Part shown: positions 50,938 to 62,512 of the stretch, in pieces
Position numbering within the stretch: position 1 is the stretch's first letter
How the letters are laid out: every line of letters starts with the position of its first letter
DNA from: Amycolatopsis taiwanensis DSM 45107
GTDB lineage: Bacteria > Actinomycetota > Actinomycetes > Mycobacteriales > Pseudonocardiaceae
Length of the DNA stretch: 64,000 bases
Assembly: GCF_000519205.1 (NCBI RefSeq)
Contig: NZ_JAFB01000005.1
Span: 101,724 to 165,723, forward strand
Direction: 5' to 3'
Notes under the pieces: generated by a model
What the model saw: only the letters and a program-made list of their open reading frames with translations
Databases searched by the model: none
Told to the model about the DNA's origin: nothing
Made by a program: the position numbers and the translations under genes

Positions 50938-52107
50938 CTAGTCAATGGTGAACGGGTCGTACTTGATGTGTTCCAGCGCCGTGCCGGCGACCAGCATGCG
51001 CGAAACGGTGGCACGGATCATCGCCGGGGAGCCGGAGACCAGCACGTCGTGCTTCGGCCAGGCGCCGTACCGGGTGACCACGTCGGCCAGCGTGCCCTGC
51101 TCGAAGCCGGCCGGCGAGTCCTGCTCGACCACCGGCCGCACGGTCAGCCACGGGTTGGCCGACGCCGTCGCGCGCAGTCCGTCCAGCGCGTAGAGGTCCT
51201 CCCGGGTGCGGCCGCCGTAGAACAGGTGCACCTTCGGGTTTTCGCCGAACTGCCCGAGTTCGTCGAGCAGCGACTGCAGCGGCGCGAGCCCGGTGCCGCC
51301 CGCGATCATGAGCACGTCCCGGCCGCGCTCGCGGTCGATGGTCAACCGGCCCACCGGCGGGCCGAACCGCCAGACGTCGCCGACCTGCGTGTGGCTCACG
51401 ATCGCCCGGGAGACCCAGCCTCCGTTCACCGCACGTACGTGGAACTCCAGCGACCCGTCCGGGCGCGGCGCGTTGGCCGGGGAGAGGTAGCGCCACAGCC
51501 TCGGCCGCTGCGGCACCTCGACGCTGAGGAACTGCCCGGCCCGGAACGGGATGGGCAGTTCCGGTTCGATCCGGACCATGGCCAGGTCCCAGCTCAGCCG
51601 CCGGTGTTCGGCGACCTTCCCGAGCCAGTTCGGCGGGTTGTCGTCGGCCGCGGCGGCTTCCTGCATCTGCCGCGCGATGATCGTGAACGCCTCCGCCCAG
51701 GCCTGCTCGATCTGCGGGGTCCAGTCCGGACCCAGCTGCCGTTTCATGGCGGCGAGCAGCGCGGTGCCGATCGCCTCGTAGTGCTTGGGCACGACCCCGA
51801 ACTTGCGGTGGTCGCGGCCGAGCTGACGAAGGAAGGGCACCAGGTCGTCGGGCTGGTCGACCATCTGCACGACGTGCACCAGCGCCCGCACCATGCGGTT
51901 GCGCTGGACCTCCATGTTGATCGGGAAGAAGTCGCGGGTCGCCGGGGCCAGGGTGAACAGCATTCCGTAGAAGAAGAGCGTGACCTCGGTGAGGTGTGGC
52001 TCCGCCTTGGCCCAGGAGTCGCGGATCAGCCGGACCATCGCCTTGACGGCGGGGGGCGCCTCCCGGTGGACGGACCGGGGAAGGGGGCTGACGCGATCGG
52101 CGGTCAT
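50938..52107 (-). CDS. Flavohaemoglobin-like protein, type II (Rv0385-like)
   Basis: 389 aa from ATG 52107; GTG 52149 would add 14. The globin domain is residues 15-135: SWAKAEPHLTEVTLFFYGMLF, DHRKFGVVPKHYEAIGTALL with the proximal His. The FAD domain has RLWRYLSPANAP in place of the canonical RxYS. The NAD domain has IAGGTGLAPLQSLLDEL and VLVSGSPAMI. Length and sequence fit the type II flavohaemoglobins of mycobacteria (Rv0385), which differ from NO dioxygenases and have been linked to D-lactate oxidation. Divergent from a MarR gene. Confidence 0.85.
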   Translation of the reverse strand: MTADRVSPLPRSVHREAPPAVKAMVRLIRDSWAKAEPHLTEVTLFFYGMLFTLAPATRDFFPINMEVQRNRMVRALVHVVQMVDQPDDLVPFLRQLGRDHRKFGVVPKHYEAIGTALLAAMKRQLGPDWTPQIEQAWAEAFTIIARQMQEAAAADDNPPNWLGKVAEHRRLSWDLAMVRIEPELPIPFRAGQFLSVEVPQRPRLWRYLSPANAPRPDGSLEFHVRAVNGGWVSRAIVSHTQVGDVWRFGPPVGRLTIDRERGRDVLMIAGGTGLAPLQSLLDELGQFGENPKVHLFYGGRTREDLYALDGLRATASANPWLTVRPVVEQDSPAGFEQGTLADVVTRYGAWPKHDVLVSGSPAMIRATVSRMLVAGTALEHIKYDPFTID

Positions 52108-52411
52108 GTTTTGCGACTGCTCCGGCTGTGAGTGGTGAGTGCTGTTCACGATTATTCACGAAGGGGCAAGAGCCGCGGACAGTCGTGCAAATCCGCGCCA
52201 GAGCGTTGTTTCCGCCCGTCAAGAGGCTGTCGATAATCCACCCGATCCGGCAATGAATCGCCAAGTTTCCGCCGCAGAGTAGTCGATCAAGCGAGCTGCG
52301 TCCGCGGACTGCTCCGTCCGGGTGGCGAGCCCCTCGCCCGTTTGCCGCACCGGATCCCGAAAGTCCGTTTCGGCGGGATATGGTTGATTGGCAACAACTT
52401 TGGAGGTGCGC
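52108..52411. other. Divergent regulatory gap between flavohaemoglobin and MarR genes
   Basis: 304 bases without a gene. TTCACGA occurs twice at 52152-52168 near the flavohaemoglobin start, and GTTG-ATTGG-CAAC (52384-52396) lies just before the MarR ribosome site. Both are candidate control sites only. Confidence 0.4.
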
Positions 52412-52906
52412 ATGAGCGCCAGCGACGAGGCTGCCCTCGAACTGTTGCGTCAGCTACGCCTCGCCGGCCAACTGCAACACGCCTGGATGAGCCAGGCCGC
52501 CCGGCTGTTCCAGCTGCACCCGGCAAGCGCCCTGCTGCTCTCCGACCTCGCGTTGCATGGCGAATGCCGGCTGTCGGACCTGGCCAAGCGGAAGATGGTG
52601 GACATCTCGGTGGTGAGCCGGCAGGTCGGCCAGCTGACCGCGGCCGGGCTGGTCGACCGCCGCCCCGCACCGGAGGACGGCCGGGCCACGCTGGTGCGAG
52701 TGTCCGAGCACGGCCACGCCGAGCTCAAGCGGATGCGCGAGTCCTATCTGGACCTCTTCCGCGCTGCGCTGAGCGACTGGGCCGAGGCGGACGTCACCGC
52801 GCTCGCCAGGACGATCAGCTCGATGAACGACGCGCTCCGCGACCAGCTGGACGCCGGTGGGCAGGCCATTACGACGCCGCCCTGCGCAGCCCGGTCGGGC
52901 GCATGA
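52412..52906 (+). CDS. MarR-family regulator
   Basis: 164 aa from ATG 52412 with GGAGG five bases upstream. LLSDLALHGECRLSDLAKRK, MVDISVVSRQVGQLTAAGLV, DRRPAPEDGRATLVRVSEHG is the winged helix with its wing. It probably controls the divergent flavohaemoglobin gene or itself. The C-terminal tail is short and poorly conserved. Confidence 0.92.
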   Translation: MSASDEAALELLRQLRLAGQLQHAWMSQAARLFQLHPASALLLSDLALHGECRLSDLAKRKMVDISVVSRQVGQLTAAGLVDRRPAPEDGRATLVRVSEHGHAELKRMRESYLDLFRAALSDWAEADVTALARTISSMNDALRDQLDAGGQAITTPPCAARSGA

Positions 52907-53145
52907 GTGGCCCGTTCGTGCCGAATTTCGACAGTAACGGGTCACTCATGACCGGCTGCGCTTGCGAGGCGTGAGGAGCCCGGCGCGGGGCGGTTGCGAC
53001 ATCCGTGTGATCTACGCCGTCTCCGCGTGCGCACACCCGGTTCGAGCCGACGCCAGCGAGGCGATATTTTCGCAGCTCAATGGCCCGGCCGCGCGAATCC
53101 TCGGGCTCTCTGACGGCCTCTCGAGCCCAGCCACGCCCGATTGAG

Positions 53146-53164
53146 TTAGGAATGCCTACCCTAT
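53146..53164 (+). promoter_or_regulatory. IdeR/DtxR-like iron box 1
   Basis: TTAGGAATGCCTACCCTAT matches 14 of 19 positions of the mycobacterial consensus TTAGGTTAGCCTAACCTAA. Confidence 0.6.
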
Positions 53165-53185
53165 CTTTCAGCCCGCCGCTGCGCT

Positions 53186-53204
53186 TAAAGTAAGCCTAAC
53201 CAAC
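53186..53204 (+). promoter_or_regulatory. IdeR/DtxR-like iron box 2
   Basis: TAAAGTAAGCCTAACCAAC also matches 14 of 19, including the central AGCCTAACC. It is about 30 bases before the efeUO start. The two boxes predict repression when iron is plentiful. Confidence 0.65.
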
Positions 53205-53235
53205 CTAAGCTGCCGAGGGCTGAAGGAGTCTCCGC

Positions 53236-55245
53236 GTGTGGGCCGACGGCGTTCCCAACCTGCTCATCGGCCTACGTGAAGGGCTTGAAGGTGGCCTTGT
53301 AGTCAGCATCCTTCTCGCGGCACTGCGGCGCACCGACGCCAAGGCCTCGCCCGTGCCGATCTGGCTCGGCGTGCTGGCGGCGACCCTGCTGGCGATCAGC
53401 TTCGGGGCGGTGCTCACCTTCTCGCGCTCCGAGTTGTCAACCGCCGCGCAGGAAGCCTTCGGCGGGACGCTCAGCCTGATCGCGGTCTGCCTGGTCACCG
53501 CGATGGTGTTCTGGATGCGCAGGACCGCGCGCGGGCTTTCCGGGGAACTGTCCGCGAAGGTCAGCGGCGCCGCCCGGGTGGGGGCCGGCGCGCTCGCACT
53601 GACGGCGTTCCTCGCGGTCGGCCGTGAAGGTCTGGAGACCGCGCTGTTCCTGTGGACCACCGTGCAGGCCGCGGGCGAGTCCACCGCGCCGCTGGCCGGC
53701 GCCACGGTCGGGATCGTGATCGCGGCCCTGTTGTGCTGGCTGCTCTACCGCAGCGCGATCAAGATCAACCTGGGCAAGTTCTTCTCGCGCACGGCGGTGC
53801 TGCTGATCGTCATCGCGGCCGGCGTGCTCGCCTACGGCCTCGGCGAGCTGCAGGGCGCGGGACTGCTGCCGGGGCGCACCTGGCTGGCCTTCGACCTCAC
53901 GGCCACGATCTCGCCGGACGAGTGGTGGGTGACCGTGGTGCGCGGCGTCACGAACCTCGCGCCCAGCATGACCTGGCTCCAGATCGCCGCCTACGTGACC
54001 TACCTGGCCGCCGTGATGATCCTGTTCTTCCGCAAGCCGGCGGCCGAACCGGCGCCGGCCGCCGCGGCCAAGCCGCAGGCCGTGCCCGGGAAGTGGCTGC
54101 GCCGGCGCTGGGTCGCGGTGACCGCCGCGGTCGCGGTGCCGCTGCTGGCCGCCGGGGTGTTCGCCCTGGTGGTTCCCGCATCGCAGGCCGGCGCCGGAGC
54201 GAAGCAGGTCACCATCACCGCGTCGGACTGCGCCCCCGACTTCGACGCGCTCCAAGCCGGTCAGCAGCAGTTCACCGTCGTCAACAAGTCGGGCCGGGTA
54301 GGTGAGATCTACCTGATCCGCCCGAGCGACGGCGGTGTCATCGGCGAGATCGAGGGCATCGGGCCGGGTACGCAGCGCACCATGGGGGTGAACCTCCCGG
54401 CGGGCGACTACGCCTGGCGGTGCGAGATGTCCGGCACGCCCGAGCAGCTGTCCGCCACGGTCGCGGCCACCGGCACCGGCGGTGTCGCGCCCGCCGCCGT
54501 CCTCCCGGTCTCCGCGCAGGACCTCGACGCACCAGTGCACCAGTACCGGGACTACGTGGCCACAGAACTGTCCACATTGGCCGCCCAGGTCGACACGCTG
54601 CGCGCCGCGCTCGCCGGAAACGACCTGAACGCGGCCAAGGCCGCCTGGCTGCCGGCCCAGCTCACCTGGGAACGGGTGGGCGCGGCCTACGGCAGTTTCG
54701 GTGAATTCGAAGCCGCCATCGGCGGCCGCCCCAACGGGCTCCCCGGCGGCGTCGACGACCCGGACTTCACCGGGCTGAGGCGGATCGAGTACGGCCTGTG
54801 GCACGACCAGAGCGCCGCCATGCTGACCCCCGTCGTGGACCAACTGGCGCAGAACGTGAACCAGCTGCGGGAAAAGCTGCCGACGATAACCGCCGATCCG
54901 GCCGACCTGCCGGTCCGGGCGCACGAGATCCTCGAAGACTCCTTGCGCGACAAGCTGGCCGGCAATGATCAGGGCGCCGGCACCGGATACCAGGAGACGC
55001 TCGCCGACGTCGAGGGCACCCGCGTCGTGCTCGCCCAGCTCGCGCCGTTGGTCGAAGCCCGCCGGCCGCAGCTGGTGGCCACCGCGCAGGCGCAGCTGGA
55101 CACCCTCGAACAGGCATTGCGGGCGACCACGGCGAGCCCGGGGACGGCGCCGCTGGCGGAGCGCCAGCGGGTGAACGCAGCCATCGGGCAGGCACTGGAG
55201 ACGCTTTCGATCATCCCGAACCTGCTGGAAATCAGGCAGGGCTGA
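53236..55245 (+). CDS. efeUO: Iron uptake permease EfeU fused to EfeO
   Basis: 669 aa. Residues 1-280 are an FTR1/EfeU permease with seven helices and two REGLE motifs (GLREGLEGGLVV, VGREGLETALFL). After a linker and an eighth helix (about 295-315), residues 325-420 form a cupredoxin-like domain and 430-669 the EfeO/M75 imelysin-like domain (LTWERVGAAYGSFGEFE, RRIEYGLWHD, AHEILEDSLRD). In E. coli these are separate proteins. GTG 53236 with GAAGGAG upstream. Operon with efeB. Confidence 0.9.
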   Translation: MWADGVPNLLIGLREGLEGGLVVSILLAALRRTDAKASPVPIWLGVLAATLLAISFGAVLTFSRSELSTAAQEAFGGTLSLIAVCLVTAMVFWMRRTARGLSGELSAKVSGAARVGAGALALTAFLAVGREGLETALFLWTTVQAAGESTAPLAGATVGIVIAALLCWLLYRSAIKINLGKFFSRTAVLLIVIAAGVLAYGLGELQGAGLLPGRTWLAFDLTATISPDEWWVTVVRGVTNLAPSMTWLQIAAYVTYLAAVMILFFRKPAAEPAPAAAAKPQAVPGKWLRRRWVAVTAAVAVPLLAAGVFALVVPASQAGAGAKQVTITASDCAPDFDALQAGQQQFTVVNKSGRVGEIYLIRPSDGGVIGEIEGIGPGTQRTMGVNLPAGDYAWRCEMSGTPEQLSATVAATGTGGVAPAAVLPVSAQDLDAPVHQYRDYVATELSTLAAQVDTLRAALAGNDLNAAKAAWLPAQLTWERVGAAYGSFGEFEAAIGGRPNGLPGGVDDPDFTGLRRIEYGLWHDQSAAMLTPVVDQLAQNVNQLREKLPTITADPADLPVRAHEILEDSLRDKLAGNDQGAGTGYQETLADVEGTRVVLAQLAPLVEARRPQLVATAQAQLDTLEQALRATTASPGTAPLAERQRVNAAIGQALETLSIIPNLLEIRQG

Positions 55246-55330
55246 GGCGCGGTGGCGCACAGAGTCGAGAAGGAGCCGGCATGACACCCCTTCTGCCAGG
55301 TCGCGGCACCCGAAATGACGAGGACACAGC

Positions 55331-56551
55331 ATGACACTGAGCAGGCGGAGGTTCCTGCAGGGCACCGGTGCGGGCGTCGCGGGCAGCGCGCTCGCGGGCG
55401 GGCTGATCGCCGCGGGCGCTCGAGCCGACGAACAGTCGACCGGCACGACCGCACCGGGCGCCGCCGACGCGTTCCCGTTCCACGGCGCCAACCAGGCCGG
55501 GATCTTCACCCCGCAACAGCGCGCCGCGGCGTTCGCCGCCTTCGACGTGACCGCGACCGGCCGGTCCGGGCTGACCGAGGTGTTCCGCACGCTCACCGAC
55601 CGGGCGCGGTTCCTCACCACGGGCGGAAGCCCGGTGGATCTCGGCGTCGGCGCGCCCCCATCGGACAGCGCGGTGCTCGGCCCGGTCGTGCCCGCGGACG
55701 GGTTGACGGTGACCCTGTCCGTCGGCTCGTCGCTGTTCGACGACCGGTACGGGCTCGCCACGCGCAAACCGGCGAAGCTCGGCCCGATGAAGACGTTCCC
55801 GGACGACTCACTCGAAGAGAGGTGGTGCCACGGCGACGTCATGCTGCAGCTGTGCGCGAACAACCCCGACACCGTGCAGCATGCCTTGCGGGACATCACC
55901 AAGCACACCCGCGGCGCCATGCAGTTGCGCTACCGCATGAACGGCTTCCAGTCGCCACCGCGACCATCGGGCACGCCCCGGAACCTGATGGGGTTCAAGG
56001 ACGGCATCGCCAACCCGACCCAGTCCGACCAGCTGATCTGGGTGCGGGCGGGCGCCGGGGAACCGGACTGGGCCGCCAACGGGTCGTACCAAGTGGTGCG
56101 GTTCATCCGCATGCTGGTGGAGTTCTGGGATCGCATCTCGATCGCCGAGCAGGAGAAGATATTCGGCCGCAAGCGCGACAGCGGCGCTCCCCTGGACGGC
56201 TCGGGCGAGTCCGACACCCCGAACTACCCGGCGGACCCCGAGGGCAAGACCATTCCGCTCGACTCGCACATCCGGCTGGCGAACCCGCGCACCGGCGAGA
56301 CCGCCGGCAACCGGTTGCTGCGCCGGGGCTACAACTACGACCTCGGCGTCGATCTCAACGGCAACCTCGACGTCGGGCTGATCTTCTGCTGCTACCAGCA
56401 GGATGTCGAACGCCAGTTCGAGGCCGTGCAGCACCGGCTCGCGGGTGAGCCGCTGACCGACTACATCCAGCCCTACGGCGGCGGGTACTTCTTCGCCCTT
56501 CCCGGCGTCCGCGACCAGCGGGACCACTTCGGCAGCGGCCTGCTCGCCTGA
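55331..56551 (+). CDS. efeB: Deferrochelatase/Dyp-type peroxidase EfeB
   Basis: 406 aa. Twin-arginine signal at the N-terminus (SRRRFLQGTGAGVAGSALAG), so it is exported folded with haem. GFKDGIANPTQSDQ holds the DyP GxxDG motif with the distal Asp. YQVVRFIRMLVEFWDRISI and LFCCYQQD-like LIFCCYQQDVERQFEAVQ follow; His and Arg haem contacts lie in between. It oxidises Fe(II) for EfeU or removes iron from haem. Follows efeUO by 85 bases. Confidence 0.95.
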   Translation: MTLSRRRFLQGTGAGVAGSALAGGLIAAGARADEQSTGTTAPGAADAFPFHGANQAGIFTPQQRAAAFAAFDVTATGRSGLTEVFRTLTDRARFLTTGGSPVDLGVGAPPSDSAVLGPVVPADGLTVTLSVGSSLFDDRYGLATRKPAKLGPMKTFPDDSLEERWCHGDVMLQLCANNPDTVQHALRDITKHTRGAMQLRYRMNGFQSPPRPSGTPRNLMGFKDGIANPTQSDQLIWVRAGAGEPDWAANGSYQVVRFIRMLVEFWDRISIAEQEKIFGRKRDSGAPLDGSGESDTPNYPADPEGKTIPLDSHIRLANPRTGETAGNRLLRRGYNYDLGVDLNGNLDVGLIFCCYQQDVERQFEAVQHRLAGEPLTDYIQPYGGGYFFALPGVRDQRDHFGSGLLA

Positions 56552-56589
56552 CACGCTCAAGCGGCCGACCACCCACGCGGCGAGCGGCC

Positions 56590-56744
56590 AAGTGCCCACG
56601 GAAGCACCGTCTAAGTGTCCACATAGATAGCGTCCAAGTGACCACGAACGTACCGTCTAAGTGGCCACAGGACTGGCGTCTAAGTGACCATTGATCTAAC
56701 GTCTGAGTGACCACTGGAATAGCGTCTGAGTGACCAGTGATCAC
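56590..56744. repeat. 23-bp periodic repeat (AAGTGNCCAC)
   Basis: Seven units start at 56590, 56613, 56636, 56659, 56682, 56705 and 56728 (last partial). Each has (A/G)AGTG-N-CCA near the front and CGTCT or CGTCC at the end, with 8-9 variable bases between. Not CRISPR: the period is too short and the variable part tiny. It lies between efeB and the ATPase pseudogene. Confidence 0.85.
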
Positions 56745-56756
56745 GAACGGCGGTCC

Positions 56757-57398
56757 AATTGGCCGCGTCACGAGCCGCGTCATGGAGATCATCGAGCTCT
56801 GGCCCTTTTCGCAAGGAGAGCTCACCGGCGGTGCCGACGGTTTCATCGATGCGGCCTTCGCCCACAGCCCAGACCTGAACCACGTCTCCGAACTCCGCAA
56901 CCGTGATTAACATGGAACGCATCGTCCGAGGCGGGTTCAAAGCCGTCCGGCGTACCGCCCGACGCCGTGCGGCGTTCTTCGATGACGCTCGCCTTCGTAG
57001 ACACCGGAGTGGCCTGTCACCTGCTGGGCCAGGACGTGAACCGGCTCAGCGAGCCCGATGGCGCGGCCGGCGCAATGATGGAGAACTTCGTCCTCATGGA
57101 GCTGGCTCGCCAGCTGACCTGGTCGCAGGAACGGGGGCGGCTCTACCACTATCGAACCAAGGACAAGGTGAAAGTCGACGCCGTCATCGAGACGCCGGAC
57201 GGCCGGCTGATCGGGATAGCGGTGAAGGCGGGGGCGACGGTACGGACCGATGACCTGGCGGGGTTGCGCAACCTGGCCCGGCACGCCGGAGACCGATTCG
57301 TCGCGGGTTACGTCGTCTACACCGGCGGCCAGACCCTGCCTTTCGGTGACAGGCTTCGCGCGATCCCCCTGGACGCGCTGTGGACGCTGGCACCATAG
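56757..57398 (+). pseudogene. Wrecked AAA+ ATPase with DUF4143 domain
   Basis: Three collinear pieces of one protein. Piece 1 (56757-56910) reads IIELWPFSQGELTGGADGFID and on to ELRNRD, then stops. Deleting one A at 56909-56910 turns GATTAAC into GATTAC and joins it to piece 2 (ERIVRGGFKAVRRTARRRAAFF, 56911-56985). An internal deletion then joins piece 3 (LAFVDTGVACHLLGQDVNRL ... ENFVLMELARQL ... RTKDKVKVDAVIETPDG ... IPLDALWTLAP) to 57398. The Walker region is lost entirely. Confidence 0.85.
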
Positions 57399-57409
57399 AC
57401 CGATCCAGA

Positions 57410-57430
57410 CTTGAGCGGAACACACTCAAC
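57410..57430 (+). promoter_or_regulatory. HAIR box for clpB
   Basis: CTTGAGC-GGAACAC-ACTCAAC, one mismatch in the arms, 70 bases upstream of clpB. It places clpB in the HspR regulon with the dnaK operon, as in mycobacteria and streptomycetes. Confidence 0.85.
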
Positions 57431-57500
57431 TTTTCTGACGTTGTAGTTGACGACGGCCGATGAGGGAGGCTGTCAGCAGGACTCGACACAGGAGTGTGGG

Positions 57501-60092
<2,592 letters not shown>

Positions 60093-60183
60093 GAAGGCGG
60101 CGACACGCCGTGTCACCCGAGCGGGTACGGGCGACACGGCCCGCTGATCTTGGACAATGGCGCCAAGACGATACCCTGATCGC

Positions 60184-60876
60184 GTGGGTATTCCGGCGTG
60201 GATCTGGTTCGTCATCGCAGCCGTGGCGCTGCTGGCCGGGTTGGTGCTGCTCGCCGCCGACCGCACCCGGGAGGGCGCGCGCAATCGTGAACGCCAGCGC
60301 TGGGCGGACCTGCGCGGCTGGCAGTTCATGGAGGAGGACGGCCGGCTGGTGAGACAGTGGTCCGCCGGCGCGGTCGGGTACTTCGGCGCCCAGACGGCGC
60401 TCAACGTCGTCGCGGGGTCCACCTTCACCTCCGACGGCCGCCGTCCGGTGTACGTCTTCGACATCTCCTCCGACGGGCAGGTCCCGACGGTGATCGTCGC
60501 GGTGCGCTGCAACCGGGTGCATCCGGTGCTGGTCGAGCTGTGGCTGGCCAGCGTGCCGTTCCAGCGTCCCGACATGCCGGAGCTGCTCGGCCCGGTGGGT
60601 CAGCGCTACGCCTTCGCCGACGACTCGGAGGGCGCACGCAAGGTGATCACCCAGGAACTGGTGGACGCGGCGGACGCGCTCGGCGGCGACGTCGGCGTGG
60701 CCTGGCTGGAGCAGGAGTGGGTGCTGGCCAGCATCGATCCGCAGGCCGGCCCGTCCCGGCTGGAGCGGCTGCTGCGTGACCTGGGCGAGATCGCCGACAT
60801 CGTGGACCCGTTCGACCTCGACGAGCAGGACTCGACCTGGCAGGACCAGGAGCCGTCCGAAAAGCCGGCCCCGTGA
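60184..60876 (+). CDS. Conserved single-pass membrane protein (Rv0383c-like)
   Basis: 230 aa from GTG 60184. One N-terminal membrane helix ([21 protein letters not shown]) then a soluble domain ([60 protein letters not shown]). Its place between clpB and pyrE is the same as Rv0383c in M. tuberculosis. Function unknown. Overlaps the SDR start by GTGA at 60873-60876. Confidence 0.8.
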   Translation: MGIPAWIWFVIAAVALLAGLVLLAADRTREGARNRERQRWADLRGWQFMEEDGRLVRQWSAGAVGYFGAQTALNVVAGSTFTSDGRRPVYVFDISSDGQVPTVIVAVRCNRVHPVLVELWLASVPFQRPDMPELLGPVGQRYAFADDSEGARKVITQELVDAADALGGDVGVAWLEQEWVLASIDPQAGPSRLERLLRDLGEIADIVDPFDLDEQDSTWQDQEPSEKPAP

Positions 60877-61625
60877 GCACCGCACTGATCACCGGCGCGA
60901 GCTCCGGGCTCGGCGCGGCCTTCGCGCGCCGGCTGGCCAGGGAGCGCTACGACCTGGTCCTCGTGGCCCGGGACCAGGCCCGGTTGGACAAGCTGGCGGC
61001 CGAGCTGAGGGACCGGCACGGCATCAGTGCCGATGTCCTGCCCGCCGATCTCGCCACCGCCGAGGGGCGGTCGGCCGTGGCCGCCCGGCTCGCCGAGGCG
61101 CCGGTGGACCTCCTGGTGAACAACGCCGGAATCGGCCTGCCCGGCCAGTTCTGGACCACGCCGCCGGAGGATGTTCAGCGCCAGCTCGACATCAACGTCA
61201 CCGCGGTGCTTCAGCTGACTCGGGCCGCGCTGCCGGGCATGATCGAACGCGGACGCGGCGACGTGATCAACGTGTCCAGCGTGGCCGGGTTCTTCGCCGG
61301 CAGCGGCTCGGCGTACTCGGCGACCAAGGCCTGGGTCACCTCGTTCACCGAAAGCATCGACAGCGCCCTGCCGCGCGGCGTGCGGATGCTGGCGCTGTGT
61401 CCCGGTTTCATCCACACCGAGTTCCACCAGCGCGCGGGCCTGTCGAAATCCGGTCCCGAAGCGTTCTGGCTCGACGCGGACCGGGTGGCCGCCGACGCGC
61501 TGACGGACCTGCGGCGCGGCAAGACCATTTCGGTGCCCGGACGGCAGTATCAGGCGATGGTGGCGATCGGCCGGCTGTTCCCGCGCAGCCTGCTCCGCCG
61601 GCTGTCCCGCATCGTCTCCCGGTAG
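60873..61625 (+). CDS. Short-chain dehydrogenase/reductase
   Basis: 250 aa. [16 protein letters not shown] (cofactor loop), [34 protein letters not shown] with Ser-Tyr-x-x-x-Lys, and [12 protein letters not shown]. Classical SDR that probably uses NADP(H), judging from the basic ARRLARER stretch. Substrate unknown; a lipid or acyl chain carrier is common in this branch. Coupled to the preceding gene. Confidence 0.92.
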   Translation: MSTALITGASSGLGAAFARRLARERYDLVLVARDQARLDKLAAELRDRHGISADVLPADLATAEGRSAVAARLAEAPVDLLVNNAGIGLPGQFWTTPPEDVQRQLDINVTAVLQLTRAALPGMIERGRGDVINVSSVAGFFAGSGSAYSATKAWVTSFTESIDSALPRGVRMLALCPGFIHTEFHQRAGLSKSGPEAFWLDADRVAADALTDLRRGKTISVPGRQYQAMVAIGRLFPRSLLRRLSRIVSR

Positions 61626-61768
61626 AGACTGTCTCGACGTGGCTTGCGTGGCGATGCCGGTGGCGTGCCTCACCGCAAGTGGCTCCGCCGCTTCGAAACA
61701 CCACCCCAGGAGGCCGCCGCACCCGGCGGCCTCGGCCGGTCGCCGGGGTCGTGTGTAAGACTCAGGCC

Positions 61769-62335
61769 GTGGCGAAAGCGGTGTTGGATCAAGCGGCGAA
61801 ACTCGAACTGGCCAGGCTCATCTCCGAGCTATCGGTGGTGCACGGCAAGGTGACCCTGTCCTCCGGCAAGGAGGCCGACTACTACATCGACCTGCGCCGG
61901 GCCACCCTGCATCACGCGGCCGCGCCGCTGATCGGCAAGCTGCTGCGCCAGTTGACCGCGGACTGGACCTACGTCGCCGTGGGCGGTCTGACGCTCGGCG
62001 CCGACCCGGTCGCCGCCGCGATGCTGCATTCCGCGGCGGCCGACGGGGTGGTGCTCGACGCGTTCGTGGTCCGCAAGAGCGCCAAGCAGCATGGCTTGCA
62101 GCGCCGGATCGAGGGCATGGAGGTTGCCGGGCAGCGCGTGCTGGCGGTCGAGGACACCTCGACCACCGGCGGGAGCGTGCTCACCGCCGTCGAAGCGCTG
62201 CGGGAGGCCGGTGCGACGGTCGTGGGCGTCGCCACCGTGGTGGATCGCGACACCGGGGCCCGCGAGGCGATCGAGCGGGAAGGCCTGACCTATCGGTACC
62301 TGCTGAATCTGGACGATCTCGGGCTGGCCCAGTAG
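61769..62335 (+). CDS. pyrE: Orotate phosphoribosyltransferase
   Basis: 188 aa from GTG 61769. Pyrimidine biosynthesis: orotate plus PRPP to OMP. VHGKVTLSSGKEADYYIDLR, GGLTLGADPVAAAML, DAFVVRKSAKQHG and the PRPP loop VLAVEDTSTTGGS are all present. The longer upstream frame overlaps the SDR and is not used. Same gene order as around Rv0382c. Confidence 0.96.
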   Translation: MAKAVLDQAAKLELARLISELSVVHGKVTLSSGKEADYYIDLRRATLHHAAAPLIGKLLRQLTADWTYVAVGGLTLGADPVAAAMLHSAAADGVVLDAFVVRKSAKQHGLQRRIEGMEVAGQRVLAVEDTSTTGGSVLTAVEALREAGATVVGVATVVDRDTGAREAIEREGLTYRYLLNLDDLGLAQ

Positions 62336-62355
62336 AGCTCGGGCTGATCAGGTAA

Positions 62356-62375
62356 CCGGTTTGGGCCAAACCCGG
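62356..62375. terminator. Possible pyrE terminator hairpin
   Basis: CCGGTTTGGGCCAAACCCGG folds on itself (GGTTTGG/CCAAACC). It is 20 bases after the pyrE stop, with no T-run. Confidence 0.4.
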
Positions 62376-62475
62376 AAACGGTCCGGTCACATTTCAGCAA
62401 ATTAGTGATCAACAACACCGACTAATCAGAACTATATGTCTTTTTGTCGATGTTTCTCAGGAAAGGAGGCGTAAC

Positions 62476-62496
62476 GTGATTGTGACGGGGCACTGA
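62476..62496 (+). CDS. Possible six-codon upstream ORF
   Basis: GTG 62476 follows GAAAGGAGG, the strongest ribosome site in the region, and encodes VIVTGH before TGA 62494-62496. The DUF2784 gene begins 16 bases later with its own AAAGGGGG. It may be a leader peptide or a start-site decoy. Confidence 0.3.
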   Translation: MIVTGH

Positions 62497-62512
62497 AAGG
62501 GGGCGGTGCGGT

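Noticed and set aside
56590-56744. CRISPR array
   Set aside because: The period is 23 bases with only 8-9 variable bases, far below spacer size, and there are no cas genes.
60776-61768. Extended pyrE reading frame overlapping the SDR gene
   Set aside because: It is the shadow frame of the SDR; GTG 61769 gives a protein of normal family length.
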